Shown: one piece after another, positions 10,084 through 21,165 of the stretch | Numbering within the stretch: position 1 is the stretch's first letter | Layout: every line of letters starts with the position of its first letter | DNA from: Dicyema japonicum | Lineage: Eukaryota > Dicyemida > Rhombozoa > Dicyemidae | Assembly: GCA_011109175.1 (NCBI GenBank) | Contig: RDEW01000041.1 | Span: 62,001 to 126,000 of the forward strand | DNA length: 64,000 nucleotides | Direction of reading: 5' to 3' | The notes under the pieces: model-generated | Databases searched by the model: none | Told to the model about the DNA's origin: nothing | What the model saw: the letters and a program-made list of their open reading frames with translations, nothing else | Program-made: the position numbers and the translations under genes

Positions 10084-12352
10084 TCATTTAAGTTGTCGTG
10101 AATACACATATACACTTCCAAAAACTCCAGCGTGTAAAAATGAGTTAGTAAAGCCAAGTCTCTCACAGAAAAGGGATATCATTGGCATATCATGGGCTCC
10201 AATCTCCACAGACACGTGATCGACCCCATTCAACTGCAAGGCAACATTCACAGCTTGAAATAAATGGAGGATTGCATTAGGGTCCCTCAAATCGTCCATT
10301 ACACAAAGTCTCATCAGGGAAGATACCTTAGAAGACTTATCTGAGTAAATCCCGCTATTTCTCAGTTCTGGGAATACCGACTCCTATAAATAAGGTAACC
10401 ATAATACATTAAGTGAGTGAAGACAGACAGAATCAGCAAAAGTAGACCTAAACCTGAGAATATAATCATCCAAGTTAGAACAAGCAACAGCGAAGCCCAC
10501 TACAGTCTCATCAGTGACATCACAGAGTACAAACACATATTTAGACTCCAAAGAAATCATTCCTTCCAAACAGACATTAACACCCTCAGCATTAGGCCAG
10601 TGACTCTTATACCAGTTAACCCCAATCTCAATAAGGGAGTCCTACAATATAATAAATACATTACATGATATGACTGATTATAAACACACACTTTATAAGG
10701 CTTGGTCGTATTTACAATTGGGAGTTGTTTCACATCAAATAGATAATTGACTGGTTGCATTAACTACAATAAACCATACACAAACCTTCAGTTCATTGAT
10801 AAGAATTAAATACTCGCTGAAGGACTTTACAGACTCCAACTCCATTGTGTCTTCCACTACTACACCACATATAGTCAGTGGTGAAAACTTGTCTAATTTA
10901 TAAGCCAAGTATAAACCAATCCAAGTGACCACAACACCCACGTGTTGAAGAGTCCATTTAAGCTCATTAATGTAGGGAATCATATCCTTTATGATAATTC
11001 GGTTGGGTATGAGATATATTCTATCCAAAACAGCGTCAAATTCCTGTAATATAAACATTAGTGAGTCTATTCTGTTTGTCCACTCCTCACTCTTATATGA
11101 TGAGAAGTTATCTATCAACCATTGATATGACGTCACCAATCTTTTGGCGGGCTCGGACAGTTCAAATGGTAAATAAAAAAAGCTGATAAACATGTTGAGA
11201 TCATTGAGTGACAATTCCACGGTAGGAGTATCGACGTACTCAGAAACATCTAGTTTATCAATTTCCATGGGTTCGGATGAGTTTTCCTCGAGTTCTTGGA
11301 GTAATTGGTCGTATTGATCCTCGATTTGACAGTTCAGGTCATCAAGCCATGAAATCTGAGCCTCATCAAAAGCCTGTTCTGGGGGACACTCGGAATGTAA
11401 CCATTTCGCGAAGGTAATAATGGGGACAGTGTTTGCCTCAAACTCTGTGTTTGGGTTAAGGAATATTCCCCTAGTCACATTCAAAACATCAGCATCTCTA
11501 TGGCAATAAGGGCCCAAGTTGAGTAGATTCCGTCTACTGTCGTTACTATGGAGATTGTCCCATATTACAACAGGCCTCCTCAAAATCTAATCGTAAAATG
11601 AATGAGGACTGAGTTTATGTTGGTAAGGCAGTCTGCTGTAATGTTCTTTGAGATGACAGCATCCCCAGTCCAGAGAATGTCTATGCCAGTCATGAGAGAA
11701 GTCCCCATTGTGGTGAGGTAGTCGTAGTTGCTAGTTCTATCAGCATAACTGGTACAGTATACTAATTATAGTGATAAAGCCAACCAGTGGGGCAGAATAG
11801 GAATAAATGGGAGTTTAGAAGACGAAATAGTCTGTTTGTTACATAGACCTGAGCTCCCTCCAACGTGGTGAAAAAGTTGGAGTCAATCTCACCAAGACTG
11901 TTCTCAATATCATCAAAGAAAAGACCAAAGGACCGACAGCCCAATTGACGTACCTTATTATATTAAAGTCCACCTAACCTGGTTGTATTTGGCAAATAGG
12001 AGATCAAAGTCATCATCATCAGAGTATAATATGTCCAAACCTGGTGAAAGAGCGTAGACAAACTCAATTTTATTATCCAAGCAGCACTTTACAATTTGAG
12101 TAAGGTTGACTACAGTATTGAGTGATTATAACCTAGTTCGTCCTCGTTATATAACCTCCTCCATTGAATTCTGTGCTTTGAGTCATCCTTAGGAGCGTAT
12201 ATGTACGTGTTTAGGTTGAGACTTCGAAGACGTTCAAATAGAACTACTCTTTGAGAATTAGTCCAAGCAGGACCGTAAAATCCTTTAGTTTTTAATAATA
12301 ATTAACCTTCAATTACTCCTGATAAAAATAAATTAGGTTGGTCAATATTCAT
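10084..12352 (-). CDS. OGA: Protein O-GlcNAcase, complete nine-exon gene
   Basis: Nuclear/cytoplasmic glycoside hydrolase (family GH84) that removes O-GlcNAc from Ser/Thr. Exons on the minus strand: 12352-12307, 12282-12133, 12109-11979, 11953-11785, 11761-11610, 11586-10786, 10763-10665, 10641-10408 and 10383-10084, giving 693 aa in one frame. The N-terminal catalytic domain has SGVIEGFYGPAWTNSQR (residues 11-27), YIYAPKDDSKHR (42-53), FVYALSPGLDI and CRSFGLFFDDIEN. D123-D124 occupy the place of the human catalytic Asp pair. RRPVVIWDNLH, LGPY and NPNTEFEAN follow. An acidic linker and helical stalk (about residues 260-480) lead to a C-terminal pseudo-acetyltransferase domain ending GVFGSVYVYSRQLK. 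It is shorter than human OGA (916 aa), mostly in the linker. Introns are 22-25 nt. A LINE 3' end lies about 90 bp upstream of the start. Confidence 0.96.
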
Positions 12353-12440
12353 ACCACAAATTGAGTTAATTATTTTATTTTATTATTTAAAAAATTTATA
12401 AATTATAAGGAATATTTAATTTAATTTTCCAGATCACGGG
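12353..12440 (-). promoter_or_regulatory. Short AT-rich upstream region of OGA
   Basis: Only about 88 bp separates the OGA start codon from a LINE 3' end, so the core promoter or leader must lie within this AT-rich stretch or in the LINE. No TATA box or other motif can be claimed. Confidence 0.3.
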
Positions 12441-12605
12441 AATGTGGCCCCGAAAAATCAGTCAGTCATGCGCGGGCATGGAGGAAGAACACCGGGCAAA
12501 AATGAGGTCGCTGTTGGAATGCATCGGGATCACGCGATAATTAGTTTGGTTTCACTGTGGTCTTGGGTTGTTAAATAAATAAAATTATGAATAGGCCCCC
12601 AATAA
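12440..12605 (+). mobile_element. LINE family B 3' end
   Basis: Contains the family B terminal signature: GGAGGAAGAACACCGGGCAA, then GCATCGGGATCACGCGATAA and TCACTGTGGTCTTGGGTT, ending in a TAAATAAATAA tail. Near-identical tails occur at 51.58-51.68 kb and, reversed, at 31.0 and 37.55 kb. Confidence 0.8.
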
Positions 12606-12639
12606 CTCTCGATGATATGAATGGGAGAAGTATTGCTGA

Positions 12640-14090
12640 TCAAAATGAGTTGTGGAAATTATAGCTGACCATTCATGAAGCCATTTGCATCGGATGGCTC
12701 TGGGTTATCCCATTTATTCCTGAAAGGCAAGATCTGGAATAGACAATAACCCCTCAAAAAGTTCAACTGGCTTGCATACGACCTAAGAATGACAAGAGTC
12801 CTAGTCCAGATGGCTCAAGGCGGAACTTTTTAAATACGGAAAGTATAAACTATTTGAGAATATTTCCCAAATTCGAACGACAGATATAAGAAGACGCTTC
12901 CGCTAGGACAGGGAATTCTGATTCCTGTCAGTAACCCCACAAGAAAACCTCAATCAAAAACCTTAGACCAGTTATTCTAATGAATACAATAATGAAGGTG
13001 CTGGGCAACATTGCCCAGGTTAGGATCGAGGAGATAACCGAAGGGTATCTATCAGCATACCATAGTTGCTTCCGAAAGGGGAGATATACGTCGGATGTAG
13101 TATGGAATCATAAATGAGATGCGAAACTTCAAAGATTTAAAAGGCTACAAAATCCTTGAATTTGACATGTCAAGAATCAGTCTGTCAGACGACCGAAACT
13201 CATTGAATTGATTGAATGCTTTTTGGACACATCCGCTATCCAACAGATAAGAATTCTCTTACAACAGGGACCCCACAAGAAGATCCCATAGTTTGTAATA
13301 TACCTGGAATCGGCACTCAGGAACTGAGGCCTCAGGGGTGAATGGACTTTGTAGTTAATGCGGATGATGTGAACTTTGTCTCTGAAGACAAGGGAGCCCT
13401 CACCCAATTAATTGGGGTGATACCGGAAAGACATCAGAATGGTTTCCTACAGTGTGTGTGGACAAAAACAGAGGTGACCGAACTCAAATGAGAGGAATCA
13501 AGGAATCACGAAATCTGGCGCAAAACTAAGAAGTTTGGTGCCCTCTTAAAAGACCAGGAAGAGATTGCGAGAAGTAAGACGATTGTAAATGCAGCATTGC
13601 AAAAACTGAAGAAACACTTCTTTGTAAAAAAGGCTTATACAACGCGAGTACCTGGGACTGTTCGGAGACCAACTCAAAAAAGTTGGACTCTCTACCGAAC
13701 ACAATTGAGGCAACCAATGTCGTTCAGAGGGGGCTTCAGAATATTGAATAGAAATGTGTACGAGAGGTTGAAGTGTTCGCCAATCTCGACTGAAATCACA
13801 GAAGCAAGATTGAGGCTCTTTGGACATGTTCTGAGAATGGGCCATAATGCCTTAGCTAACGTCCATGGAGGAGTTGTTCGCCTCTGATTCCGTGGACGAC
13901 TCAGGACCACATTCCCTATGTCTTCGACTGGGCCTTCTAAACGATTGGGAGACACCTAAGAGAAGGAAAGGATCTTGATGGACAACATGAGCTTGCGTAT
14001 GACAAGGATCAAATGGAGGAAGATGACTTTGTCACTAGTTTCTCGAGTTGCAAATGTTTTGTTATTACCATGTAGGAGTGCTTAATAATA
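12640..14090 (+). mobile_element. 5'-truncated RTE-like LINE (family A), decayed
   Basis: Successive frames give LRPVILMNTIMKVLGNIA, SAYHSCFRKGRYTSDVVW, LIYLESAL-like and VNADDVNFVSED (catalytic box changed to NADD). Next comes FGALLKDQEEIARSKTIVNA, then ARLRLFGHVLRMGHNA and FRGRLRTTFP. These align in order with the full-length minus-strand copy at 14.9-18.0 kb. The 3' end is GGAGTGCTTAATAATAATAT, the family's microsatellite tail. The endonuclease is absent and the frame is broken many times. Confidence 0.75.
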
Positions 14091-14159
14091 ATATAAAAAG
14101 CATAATGAAGAAACCCGAATCGCATATGCACAGGCAAAAAAAATTTTTTTGATTTAATT

Positions 14160-14650
14160 TATCAAATCCTCGTGCCCGCCGCCAACCATGGGAGCGGAGC
14201 GATGACTGTATTCGGATTGGGATCGCACAACGCCTGGGACCTGATGTTTGCGTCGAACACCAATGTCGCTATGGAGGGATCGTCGATGCCAAAGGGCTGC
14301 ACCCGCTCTCGTGCAAAAGGAGCGCGGGCAGAGCACCCCGCCATGCTGCTATGAACAACATTGTCTTGCGAGCTCTTGAAGCGGCAGGCTTCCCGGGAGT
14401 ACTGGAGCCTGTGGGATTGGACAGAAAAGATGGGAAAAGACCGGATGGGTTAACTATCTTTCCGTTCCACTGAGGAAAAATCGCTCGTATGGGACTGCAC
14501 TGTTGTGGACTCTTTCTCGAACTCGATGATGCTCAGCTCGGCGCAGTCTGCTGGATCGGCAGTCGATCTGGCCGAGAAAATCAAGATTAAAAAATATGGC
14601 GAAATTGGAGACCGCTACCGTTTCGTACCGGTAGTGGGTCAATTGATTAA
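14160..14650 (+). pseudogene. LINE C-terminal restriction-like endonuclease, near-intact
   Basis: In one plus frame from about 14165 this reads DDCIRIGIAQRLGPDVC, then a Cys/His segment CRYGGIVDAKGLHPLSCKR, SAGRAPRHAAMNNIVLRALE, GFPGVLEPVGLDRKDGKR and RPDGLTIFPF. It is then cut by one TGA before a recognisable continuation ending RYRFVPV. This is the C-terminal module of RT proteins whose palm reads G-V-Q-Q-G-D-P-L-G-P. R-P-D-G is the likely PD-(D/E)xK nuclease Asp. The stretch is clearly more GC-rich than its surroundings and less mutated than other LINE pieces. The role is target cleavage for retrotransposition; the fragment has no RT attached. Confidence 0.75.
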
Positions 14651-14892
14651 TTTGCGATGCCAATAATTCCATCTCTTCATGATTATCAGAGAAGATGACA
14701 ATTTTGTGGTTTCCATTTGTGTCTTCAAAGTATAACTTCCCATTGATGGATAAAAAATTCTTTACTTTAGAGTCAATCGGTATTTTTTGTCATGTCATTA
14801 GATCGACGGTCCCCTTCTCTTTTATTATTTTCATTATATCAATTTATTCATGGGTTGCTTTAAGGAAACACTGATCCATCAGCTTAAAACGG
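14651..14892. other. No supported feature
   Basis: AT-rich spacer between two LINE segments. Confidence 0.4.
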
Positions 14893-17800
14893 GCCTGTAT
14901 TATTATTATTAAAGCACTTTCACGAAAGCCATAATGATTATAGCCCCGCATGTGCAACACTCAAAGAAACAATATTTATAGTTAGTCTTTTCCATTTTCC
15001 TCTGTCGAATGCGAGTGATCTCAATTCGTCCAGGTCGTCTCCCGTCTTTAAATTTTTTCTCACACGATTTAAGTCTTTGTTTAGGGCTGTCGGAAGTGTC
15101 GATCTAGGTCGTCCGCGGAAGGGTTTTTCGCATCTGTCAAAGTAATCTTCCATCGCTTTGTTAGCGGGTGCGTCCGGGTTCATTCTTAGTACATGCCCAA
15201 ATAGCCTCCACCGGGCATCTATCACATCCTTGCTGATGTAAGAACACATACACTTGTTGTAGATACCAGTGGTTGATATTCTACGTGGCCACTCCATTCC
15301 GAGTAAGCTTCTTAGTTGCCTTCTATGGAACGAATCCAGTTTCAATAGTTCGTTGAAGGAACTTCCCCATGTCCCAGCGTTATACAGTAGGATCGGTTTC
15401 ACAAACGCGTTGTAAAGCCTGCATCTGATGTCAATTCCAAGTCCTTTGGCCCTTAGCCATCCTTTCTTCAGTTTAGCCATTGCCGCATTTGCCAGTGTTT
15501 TCCTCCTCAGTACATCTTCAGCGTCTCCTAGTAGAGAGCCGAGCTTATTAGTACGTCTCCATCTTTCTGAGTAATATCGTCTTCTCTTTTGATTTCCGTA
15601 ATTTCAGTTTTGTTAACATTTACGCTGAGAAACCATTTCTCAAGCTCCGCAGGTGCATTTTCTAGCAGGTGTTGGAGTGCGGTCACATCCCGTGATACAA
15701 AATCCACATCATCCGCATAAGATGTCTCTTCTATGTCTCCTATATAGCATTTACGGAGGTCGCGGAGTGCAGATTCAAGGTATATGGTGAATAGTAAAGG
15801 GGAGAGGGAATCACCCTGGGGTGTCCCAATCGTTGTTTTGAAACTGCGGGAAGTTGCTCCTTCTGTCCTCACAGATAGTCTTGTGTTCGCAAGTAGTAGT
15901 CTGATTATCCTAACCGACGATTCATCCAATATTTGCTCAAGCACATTCATCAGTTTCTGTCTGTTTATTGAGTCGAAAGCTCTGGAGAGATCTATTCCCA
16001 ACACGGTTGTTGCGCTCTTGAATCTTTGGTGCGTTGCGCAGCGCCATCTGTGGCTCCATACAATGTCTGCCGTAGACCTCCCTTCTCGGAACCCACTTTG
16101 ACTTGCTGGTAGGTATAGATTCGCCATACCCTTTATCCGGCTTAGTGCAATGTTTGCCAGCACCTTGCGTATCGAATTCAGAAGTATTATCGGGCGGAGA
16201 TTTTCTACTGGTCCTTTTGATTTGTTCGGTTTTTGTATGGGTATTAATAATCCATTTCCAAGTCCTAGATCGGTATTAGTTTCAAAGACGTCATTTAGGG
16301 TTTTTGCAATTGTGTCGCTAAGTTTTTTTGGCCCATATTTTAGGAGCTCAGGGCTTATGTTGTCCGGCCCAGCACTCTTGTTGTTCTTCAGTTTATTTAT
16401 CGCTAATTCCACCTCTTCCACTGTGATTGGGATTTTTAGCGCCTTTGCTTTTCCTTGGAAAGGGGGAAAGTCATTATTTTCTTTATTCAACAGTGTTTCG
16501 AAGTGTCGTGCAATCAATTCTGCTTTTTCTTTCGGGTTACCCACGAATTTTCCATCTTTGTCTTTGATGTGAAGGATGTTTTGTCCTTTCTTTGTCCGCA
16601 GCAGCCGCATACATCCTTGAATTGTCTTTTAGACATTCCACATCTTTTAATAGGGATGTAATAATTTCCCGTGAATGTTTTCTGTTCATCTTTTTGATTT
16701 TCCACTTTAGTTCCCTTTGTTGGATATTAAGCTCTTTTTTTTACTCTCGTCTGACGTGTTTGCCGCTTTTAGTCGTAGCTCTCTGCAATGCTTTGCCATA
16801 TTTGGCACGTTCGGGTGGTGATCCAATTTTAGGGCGTGATGATTTCGGACTCCAAGGCATATTTTGGCCGACTTGGAGATTGCCTGTTTTGTTTGATCCC
16901 ACAGAGTTCGTACTGATGATTCCGGTGCGGTTTTCACCATAAGAGTCTCGATTTGTTCGTGATATTTAGCTCTACAAGTTGGCTCTAACCACAATTTTTC
17001 TGTCTGAAAGTATATATTGGGTCTTTGTCTCGCCTTCTTCGCGTTTTCAATGTATTTTTTCCCAGTCAGGTGCTTTTTTACACAAAGTTTTGCAATGACG
17101 ATCCTGTGGTCGCTGTCGGTTGTTGTTCCCTGGTAGGAACGTGCATCATTTATCAGGTGTTTATCAGACTTTCGGCAGATAATGTAGTCGATTTGATTAT
17201 ATATATTCACGGTCTCTCCGACAGAGTTTTTTCTTTGTCCGTGCCACGTCGTCTTGTGGCAAGCTGAGTGCGTAAAGGCCGTGTTGCACAGGAAAAGGCT
17301 ATTTGCCTCGCAGAAGTTTACCAGAGAGGCTCCAGATGCATTTCTCCTTCCGCGCCCGTGTCTTCCAATAGAGGATTCTTCGGGCCCCATTCGCATTCCG
17401 GCCTTTGCATTCATATCTCCCGCAACAAAGACAAGAGACGAGGAAGCATTGTTAGAGTATGTGCTTGATAGTTCTGAGTAGAATTCCTCGAGTTCACTGG
17501 GGTTCTTGATTACTCGTCCACAGTGTGGTGCATAGACATTTATGACGGTTAGTAGACTCTTGGACGGGCATAGTTCATTTAGTTTGACTTGTAGGACACA
17601 TATTCGGTCGTTGACTCTCCAATGCGATGTAATTTTTTGAGGTAATCCACGTGTAGGGCAAATCCCATGCCGTAGTGCTTGCATTCAGTTGGGAAGAGAA
17701 TCAGTCGGTAGTTGTTCCATGTCTCATCGCGTCCATTTTCGATTTTCGTCTCTTGTAGGCAGCCAATAGATATTTTGTATTTCTCGAGATCGTCACAAAG

Positions 17801-17956
17801 TACTTTCCTTGTCCAATCTTTCGATATTCCACGTACGTTGAACGTCATTAGCCTGAGTTCTCGATTGTATGATGAGTGTTTTTCAGACATTTTTCTTAAC
17901 CGTTGTACAGAGAAGAAACGAGGCACGTCACCACTCACCAAAAAACGCCTGTATTG
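14893..17956 (-). mobile_element. Near full-length RTE-like LINE (family A)
   Basis: A 3.06-kb non-LTR retrotransposon with one endonuclease-RT coding unit, no gag, and a (TAA)n 3' tail (14896-14908 as TATTATTATTATT). The 5' leader near 17.9 kb contains the GAGGCACGTCACCAC motif shared with other copies. A candidate 9-bp target duplication, GCCTGTATT, is at 14893-14901 and 17948-17956. It is weak because one copy overlaps the tail. Length, gene order and tail fit the RTE group. At least eight other partial copies occur in the window, making this the dominant family. Confidence 0.85.
14938..17941 (-). pseudogene. LINE family A endonuclease-RT, frameshifted
   Basis: The endonuclease starts ELRLMTFNVRGISKDWTR (17.86 kb) with CLQETKIENG. 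After a frameshift near 17.63 kb it continues to VINVYAPHCG, LVFVAGDMNAKAGMR and IDYIICRKSDKH, then TTDSDHRIVIAK (about 17.1 kb), so all nuclease motifs are present. One or more frameshifts near 16.6-16.7 kb lead to the RT (16610-15528): NKSAGPDNISPELLKYG, LRPIILLNSIRKVLANIA, SGFREGRSTAD, GIDLSRAFDSIN, GTPQGDSLSPLLFTIYLES and SYADDVDF. Another frameshift at about 15.54 kb leads to the C-terminal region with ARWRLFGHVLRMNPDAPA and FRGRPRSTLP. About three breaks in 3 kb suggests a recent insertion. Confidence 0.85.
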
Positions 17957-18097
17957 TGCTATTTAAAATTTAAAAACTGTTGCGCCTTCCAAAAATAATT
18001 AAATTATAATTTTTTTTAATTTTAAATATAATAAATGAGAAATACATGTTTAAAGTTTTATAAAAAATGCTTGAAATTGTAAATTTGAGCATTATAT

Positions 18098-18131
18098 AAC
18101 GCGTAGCGCTCGGTAACGCGTAGCGCCTGTG
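18098..18131. repeat. Two copies of TAACGCGTAGCGC
   Basis: The GC-rich 13-mer TAACGCGTAGCGC occurs twice, 17 nt apart (start to start), in very AT-rich DNA immediately left of the inverted-repeat element. Confidence 0.7.
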
Positions 18132-18136
18132 ACATA

Positions 18137-18730
18137 CACTCAATCCCATAAATGTTGACCCAATTCCCATAAATGTTGACCCAATTCCCATAAATAATGA
18201 CCCAAATCCATAAATGATGACCCAATTCCCATAAATGATGTATACTAATAAATAATCTAGGAAAAAAGTATTTTATTCAATTAATCTGTTATTAATTCCA
18301 TTTACCCTTTCCCAAAAACTGTAATATGAGGACAAATAATCGGTTTCGAGACCACTCATAACAAATCCGATAGTTGTTAGCAATTCTCCTCTTACAGTTG
18401 CTCTTGGTCTAATTACATTTAGGCGAGATTTCACACAAAAAAAAGTTTTCAATTGGGTTCAAGTCAGTTGAATAAGGGGGTAAATAAAATGTTGTAACAC
18501 TTTTGTATACACCTATTCAAACTCTTTTTAATGATCGAAGTGATAAATAGACTTTCGTTCATAAAAACCTTGCGACTTCTCATATCTGTATTAGTTGATA
18601 ACAAATCTAAAAATTAAAATTTTAAAATATAGATTTACTTGTGTATTATTTATATATATAACTTGGACATCATTTATGGGAATTGGGTCAACATTTATGG
18701 GAATTGGGTCATCATTTATGGGATTGAGTG
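18137..18730 (-). mobile_element. TA-flanked Tc1/mariner-type element with multi-unit inverted ends
   Basis: A 594-bp element flanked by TA (18135-18136 and 18731-18732). Both ends begin CACTCAATCCCATAAATG in inverted orientation and are built from about 21-bp tandem units (CCATAAATGTTGACCCAATT): five at the left, three at the right. The interior, read on the minus strand, includes YLPPYSTDLNPIENFF, the conserved C-terminal stretch of Tc1/mariner DDE transposases. This places it as an internally deleted relative of that superfamily rather than an unrelated palindrome. It has no intact frame. Confidence 0.8.
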
Positions 18731-18732
18731 TA

Positions 18733-20458
18733 TTATCCTTTCTCAAAATATAGATCGAAACTTCCTAGAATAACCAGCAAAGATAGCTCGAACGCTTGGA
18801 AATCTGACTCCCAAGTCGATACAGAAATTCCACTGTAGTGAATCTCATGACACCAGAAGTCTTCACAGCGAGAGGAGTAATCAGCATTCCATTGGGTAAT
18901 TCAGCATACATTTCGGCCGATCAGGCTTTAACTGCACTCTTGTGGATGTTGTTTGCGGCAAAGATGTTCGTGCGCGTGACATTCCAGACCAGATGCTTCC
19001 CGGATTTAAACGGAAAATGGACAACCCATCTGGCCATAATCGATCATTCCTTAAAGCAGAGACGGATGATCAGCAGCAACCATAGCCCAATTATAAAATC
19101 AACAGGTAATTAATATGGCTGTTTCCGCTGACAATAGCTCTTTCGAAGCCATCTATCTTGCGTATGTCCTTAGTGATCATTTGGATCATTAAGCCGATTT
19201 GGCAGACTAGGTTGTCCACTTGTGCATCAAGGACTCCTGGAACTCAACAGCAAAAATTGAATGCATGAGTGTTATTAGTAACAATGTCAGAAGATAGAGA
19301 GTTCGAGTCTGGCTGCTGTCCATTCCGTGTGAAAGTACCACGTATCTACGATGCTTATCGGATTGACAAGTGACGCAGTGATTCATCACTATCTATTTGA
19401 ATTGTCTTTAAGATTCACACCAAACCAAAAAGAAAAGAAGTTAAGAAATGGAAATTTTGTCTATGAAAATTCAAGAATCCTCATAATAAGGATAAACCTG
19501 TTAAAAATTACCAACAAAAAAATCTCAGAGCACTGCGAGCACAAAATTATATTTAAATATTTCTACTTAATTCGAGACGTTGTTTAAAATTTATGTTTTT
19601 AGGCAAATAAATAAAAAACATCAGTTGTTATAGAGAATATATAACTGACAACATTTGGGCATCACATCAATAATACTTTCAGTCTAAATCCTTGTAACAG
19701 TAAATGCAACATTGATGGGTTATCTGCGGAATAGCATAACAAATTATTGGCTTTCGATGACTGTAGCCTAATTTCTGTCCTCAAAAGTCTGTTTAATTAA
19801 TTTTCCAAAAAATAAAAAATTGCGATTTTACTAAAAATTAAATTTAATCGACATTACCACAAATTCACGAATAACCAAAGTTCCCAGTGTCTTAATGACA
19901 AATTTATTATAATTTTATAGGATACCCTTTAAATCACATTTGAGAACTGGCACAGTGTAACAATAGCTGGGCAAAAGCCCTGATGGTCCCTAGTTAGAAT
20001 CTCACTCCTTTACATTTCGGCTTGAGGTTCCACATATCTGCGATGCTTTGGCTTGACAAGTGACGCAGTCATCAGTGAACATTTCACTGCGTTACCGGAT
20101 CGTCTATAAAGGACTCACAAAAAATGCTGTTTGCCAGAGAAAAATACCCATTCTTGGACTACTAAAACCTATAAAGACCTAACAAGCCAGTTTCCTAATG
20201 TAAACCTACCTTCAATAACACGCCACTAAGCTTAGTACTATGGTTTTACGTATGGAAATTGATAGCAAACAAAAACATTATAAATCAGAGATTCTTCCGT
20301 CTCTCCAATTGAGAAAACGGGTCATCATTGTTTTCTCTATTGAGACCACGTAGGTAGATCAAAAATAATATTTCACTATAATCACCAGAAACGAGCGTAT
20401 CCATCACAATAAATTATATCAGAGCTAATAATCGGTAATAAGGACAGACATAACACAT
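18733..20458. other. Intergenic, with one dispersed repeat pair
   Basis: No gene is supported. A segment around ATCTACGATGCTT and TTGACAAGTGACGCAGT at about 19345-19380 recurs at 20036-20075, indicating an unclassified dispersed repeat. An open frame at 18838-19113 has no recognisable domain. Confidence 0.4.
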
Positions 20459-20463
20459 TTATT
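20458..20463 (-). terminator. AATAAA overlapping INO80B stop codon
   Basis: The reverse strand reads AGC AAA TAA ATG, so the hexamer AATAAA overlaps the TAA stop. If used, the 3' UTR would be 15-30 nt. Confidence 0.5.
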
Positions 20464-21165
20464 TGCTAAACGAATTAATATTCTTTTTATAGCACTCCAG
20501 ACTGCACAAACGAACTCCACTAAGAGAACAAGAGTACTTCATTGTGTTTTCACATCCATCAACACCACATCTTATCTCCCTTGAGGTTGGGGATCTTCTA
20601 TACAGTTATAACCACACCTGGACACTTGGTGAACTGGCTCGTATTCTTCCGTATAACTAATCAAGGTCCCTTGTCTGTTATGGATGGTGGAAATCATACT
20701 GGGTTTCTCAGAAACGGGTGGTCTAATCTTCCGTTTTCTCCCAACTTGCTTTTTGAGGACCTTTTCTACGGTTTTCTTTTGCTGTTTTGTCCGTCGTTGG
20801 TTTTCGTAGGCTTTCCGGCGGTTTGTCTTCTCAGTCTTCTTCTCAAGGTCTTCCATAGTATATTTCTCCTCAATGACTGGGCGTGAACGGGCAGATGAAC
20901 CTGGTTCAATCTCAGAGTTCATGTTGTGCTTCCTCTCAAAAAGTGACCTCTGAATTTGACTTTAAAGTGTAACCTGTCGTCTGGTCATGTTTGAGAACTT
21001 TGGTTTCCTTGTTATGTACTCCAGGACCGCATCTTCGTCCGTTATCTCAGATTCTGACATTATATATACTTCCGACTCGGATTCTGGGGTTTTTTAATTA
21101 TTGTCACCTTCCTCCAGCTCAGAACTAACAGACCTTCGTCTACCACCTCGTCTCATTCCACTCAT
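20459..21165 (-). CDS. INO80B: INO80 complex subunit B (zf-HIT / PAPA-1)
   Basis: Subunit of the nuclear INO80 chromatin-remodelling ATPase complex. Four exons on the minus strand: 21165-21108, 21083-20974, 20949-20618 and 20597-20459, giving 212 aa. The N-terminal part is Arg-rich then acidic. TRRQRSLFERKHN matches the conserved segment that reads T-A-R-Q-R-A-L in the human protein. A basic helix follows (RRKAYENQRRTKQQKKTVEK), then GTLISYTEE. The C-terminal zf-HIT finger reads CGVDGCENTMKYSCSLSG and LCSLECYKKN (from about residue 177). The last intron is only 20 nt (20617-20598), and without it the finger is lost, which confirms it. The human protein (356 aa) is longer at its N terminus. 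An AATAAA overlaps the stop codon. Confidence 0.93.

Noticed and set aside
14154-14354. Open frames on both strands in the GC-rich stretch
   Set aside because: They are other-frame shadows of the LINE restriction-like endonuclease, whose motifs are clear in a different frame.
14160-14650. Bacterial contamination as the source of the GC-rich segment
   Set aside because: The protein is a specific eukaryotic LINE domain and the flanks are ordinary AT-rich host sequence.
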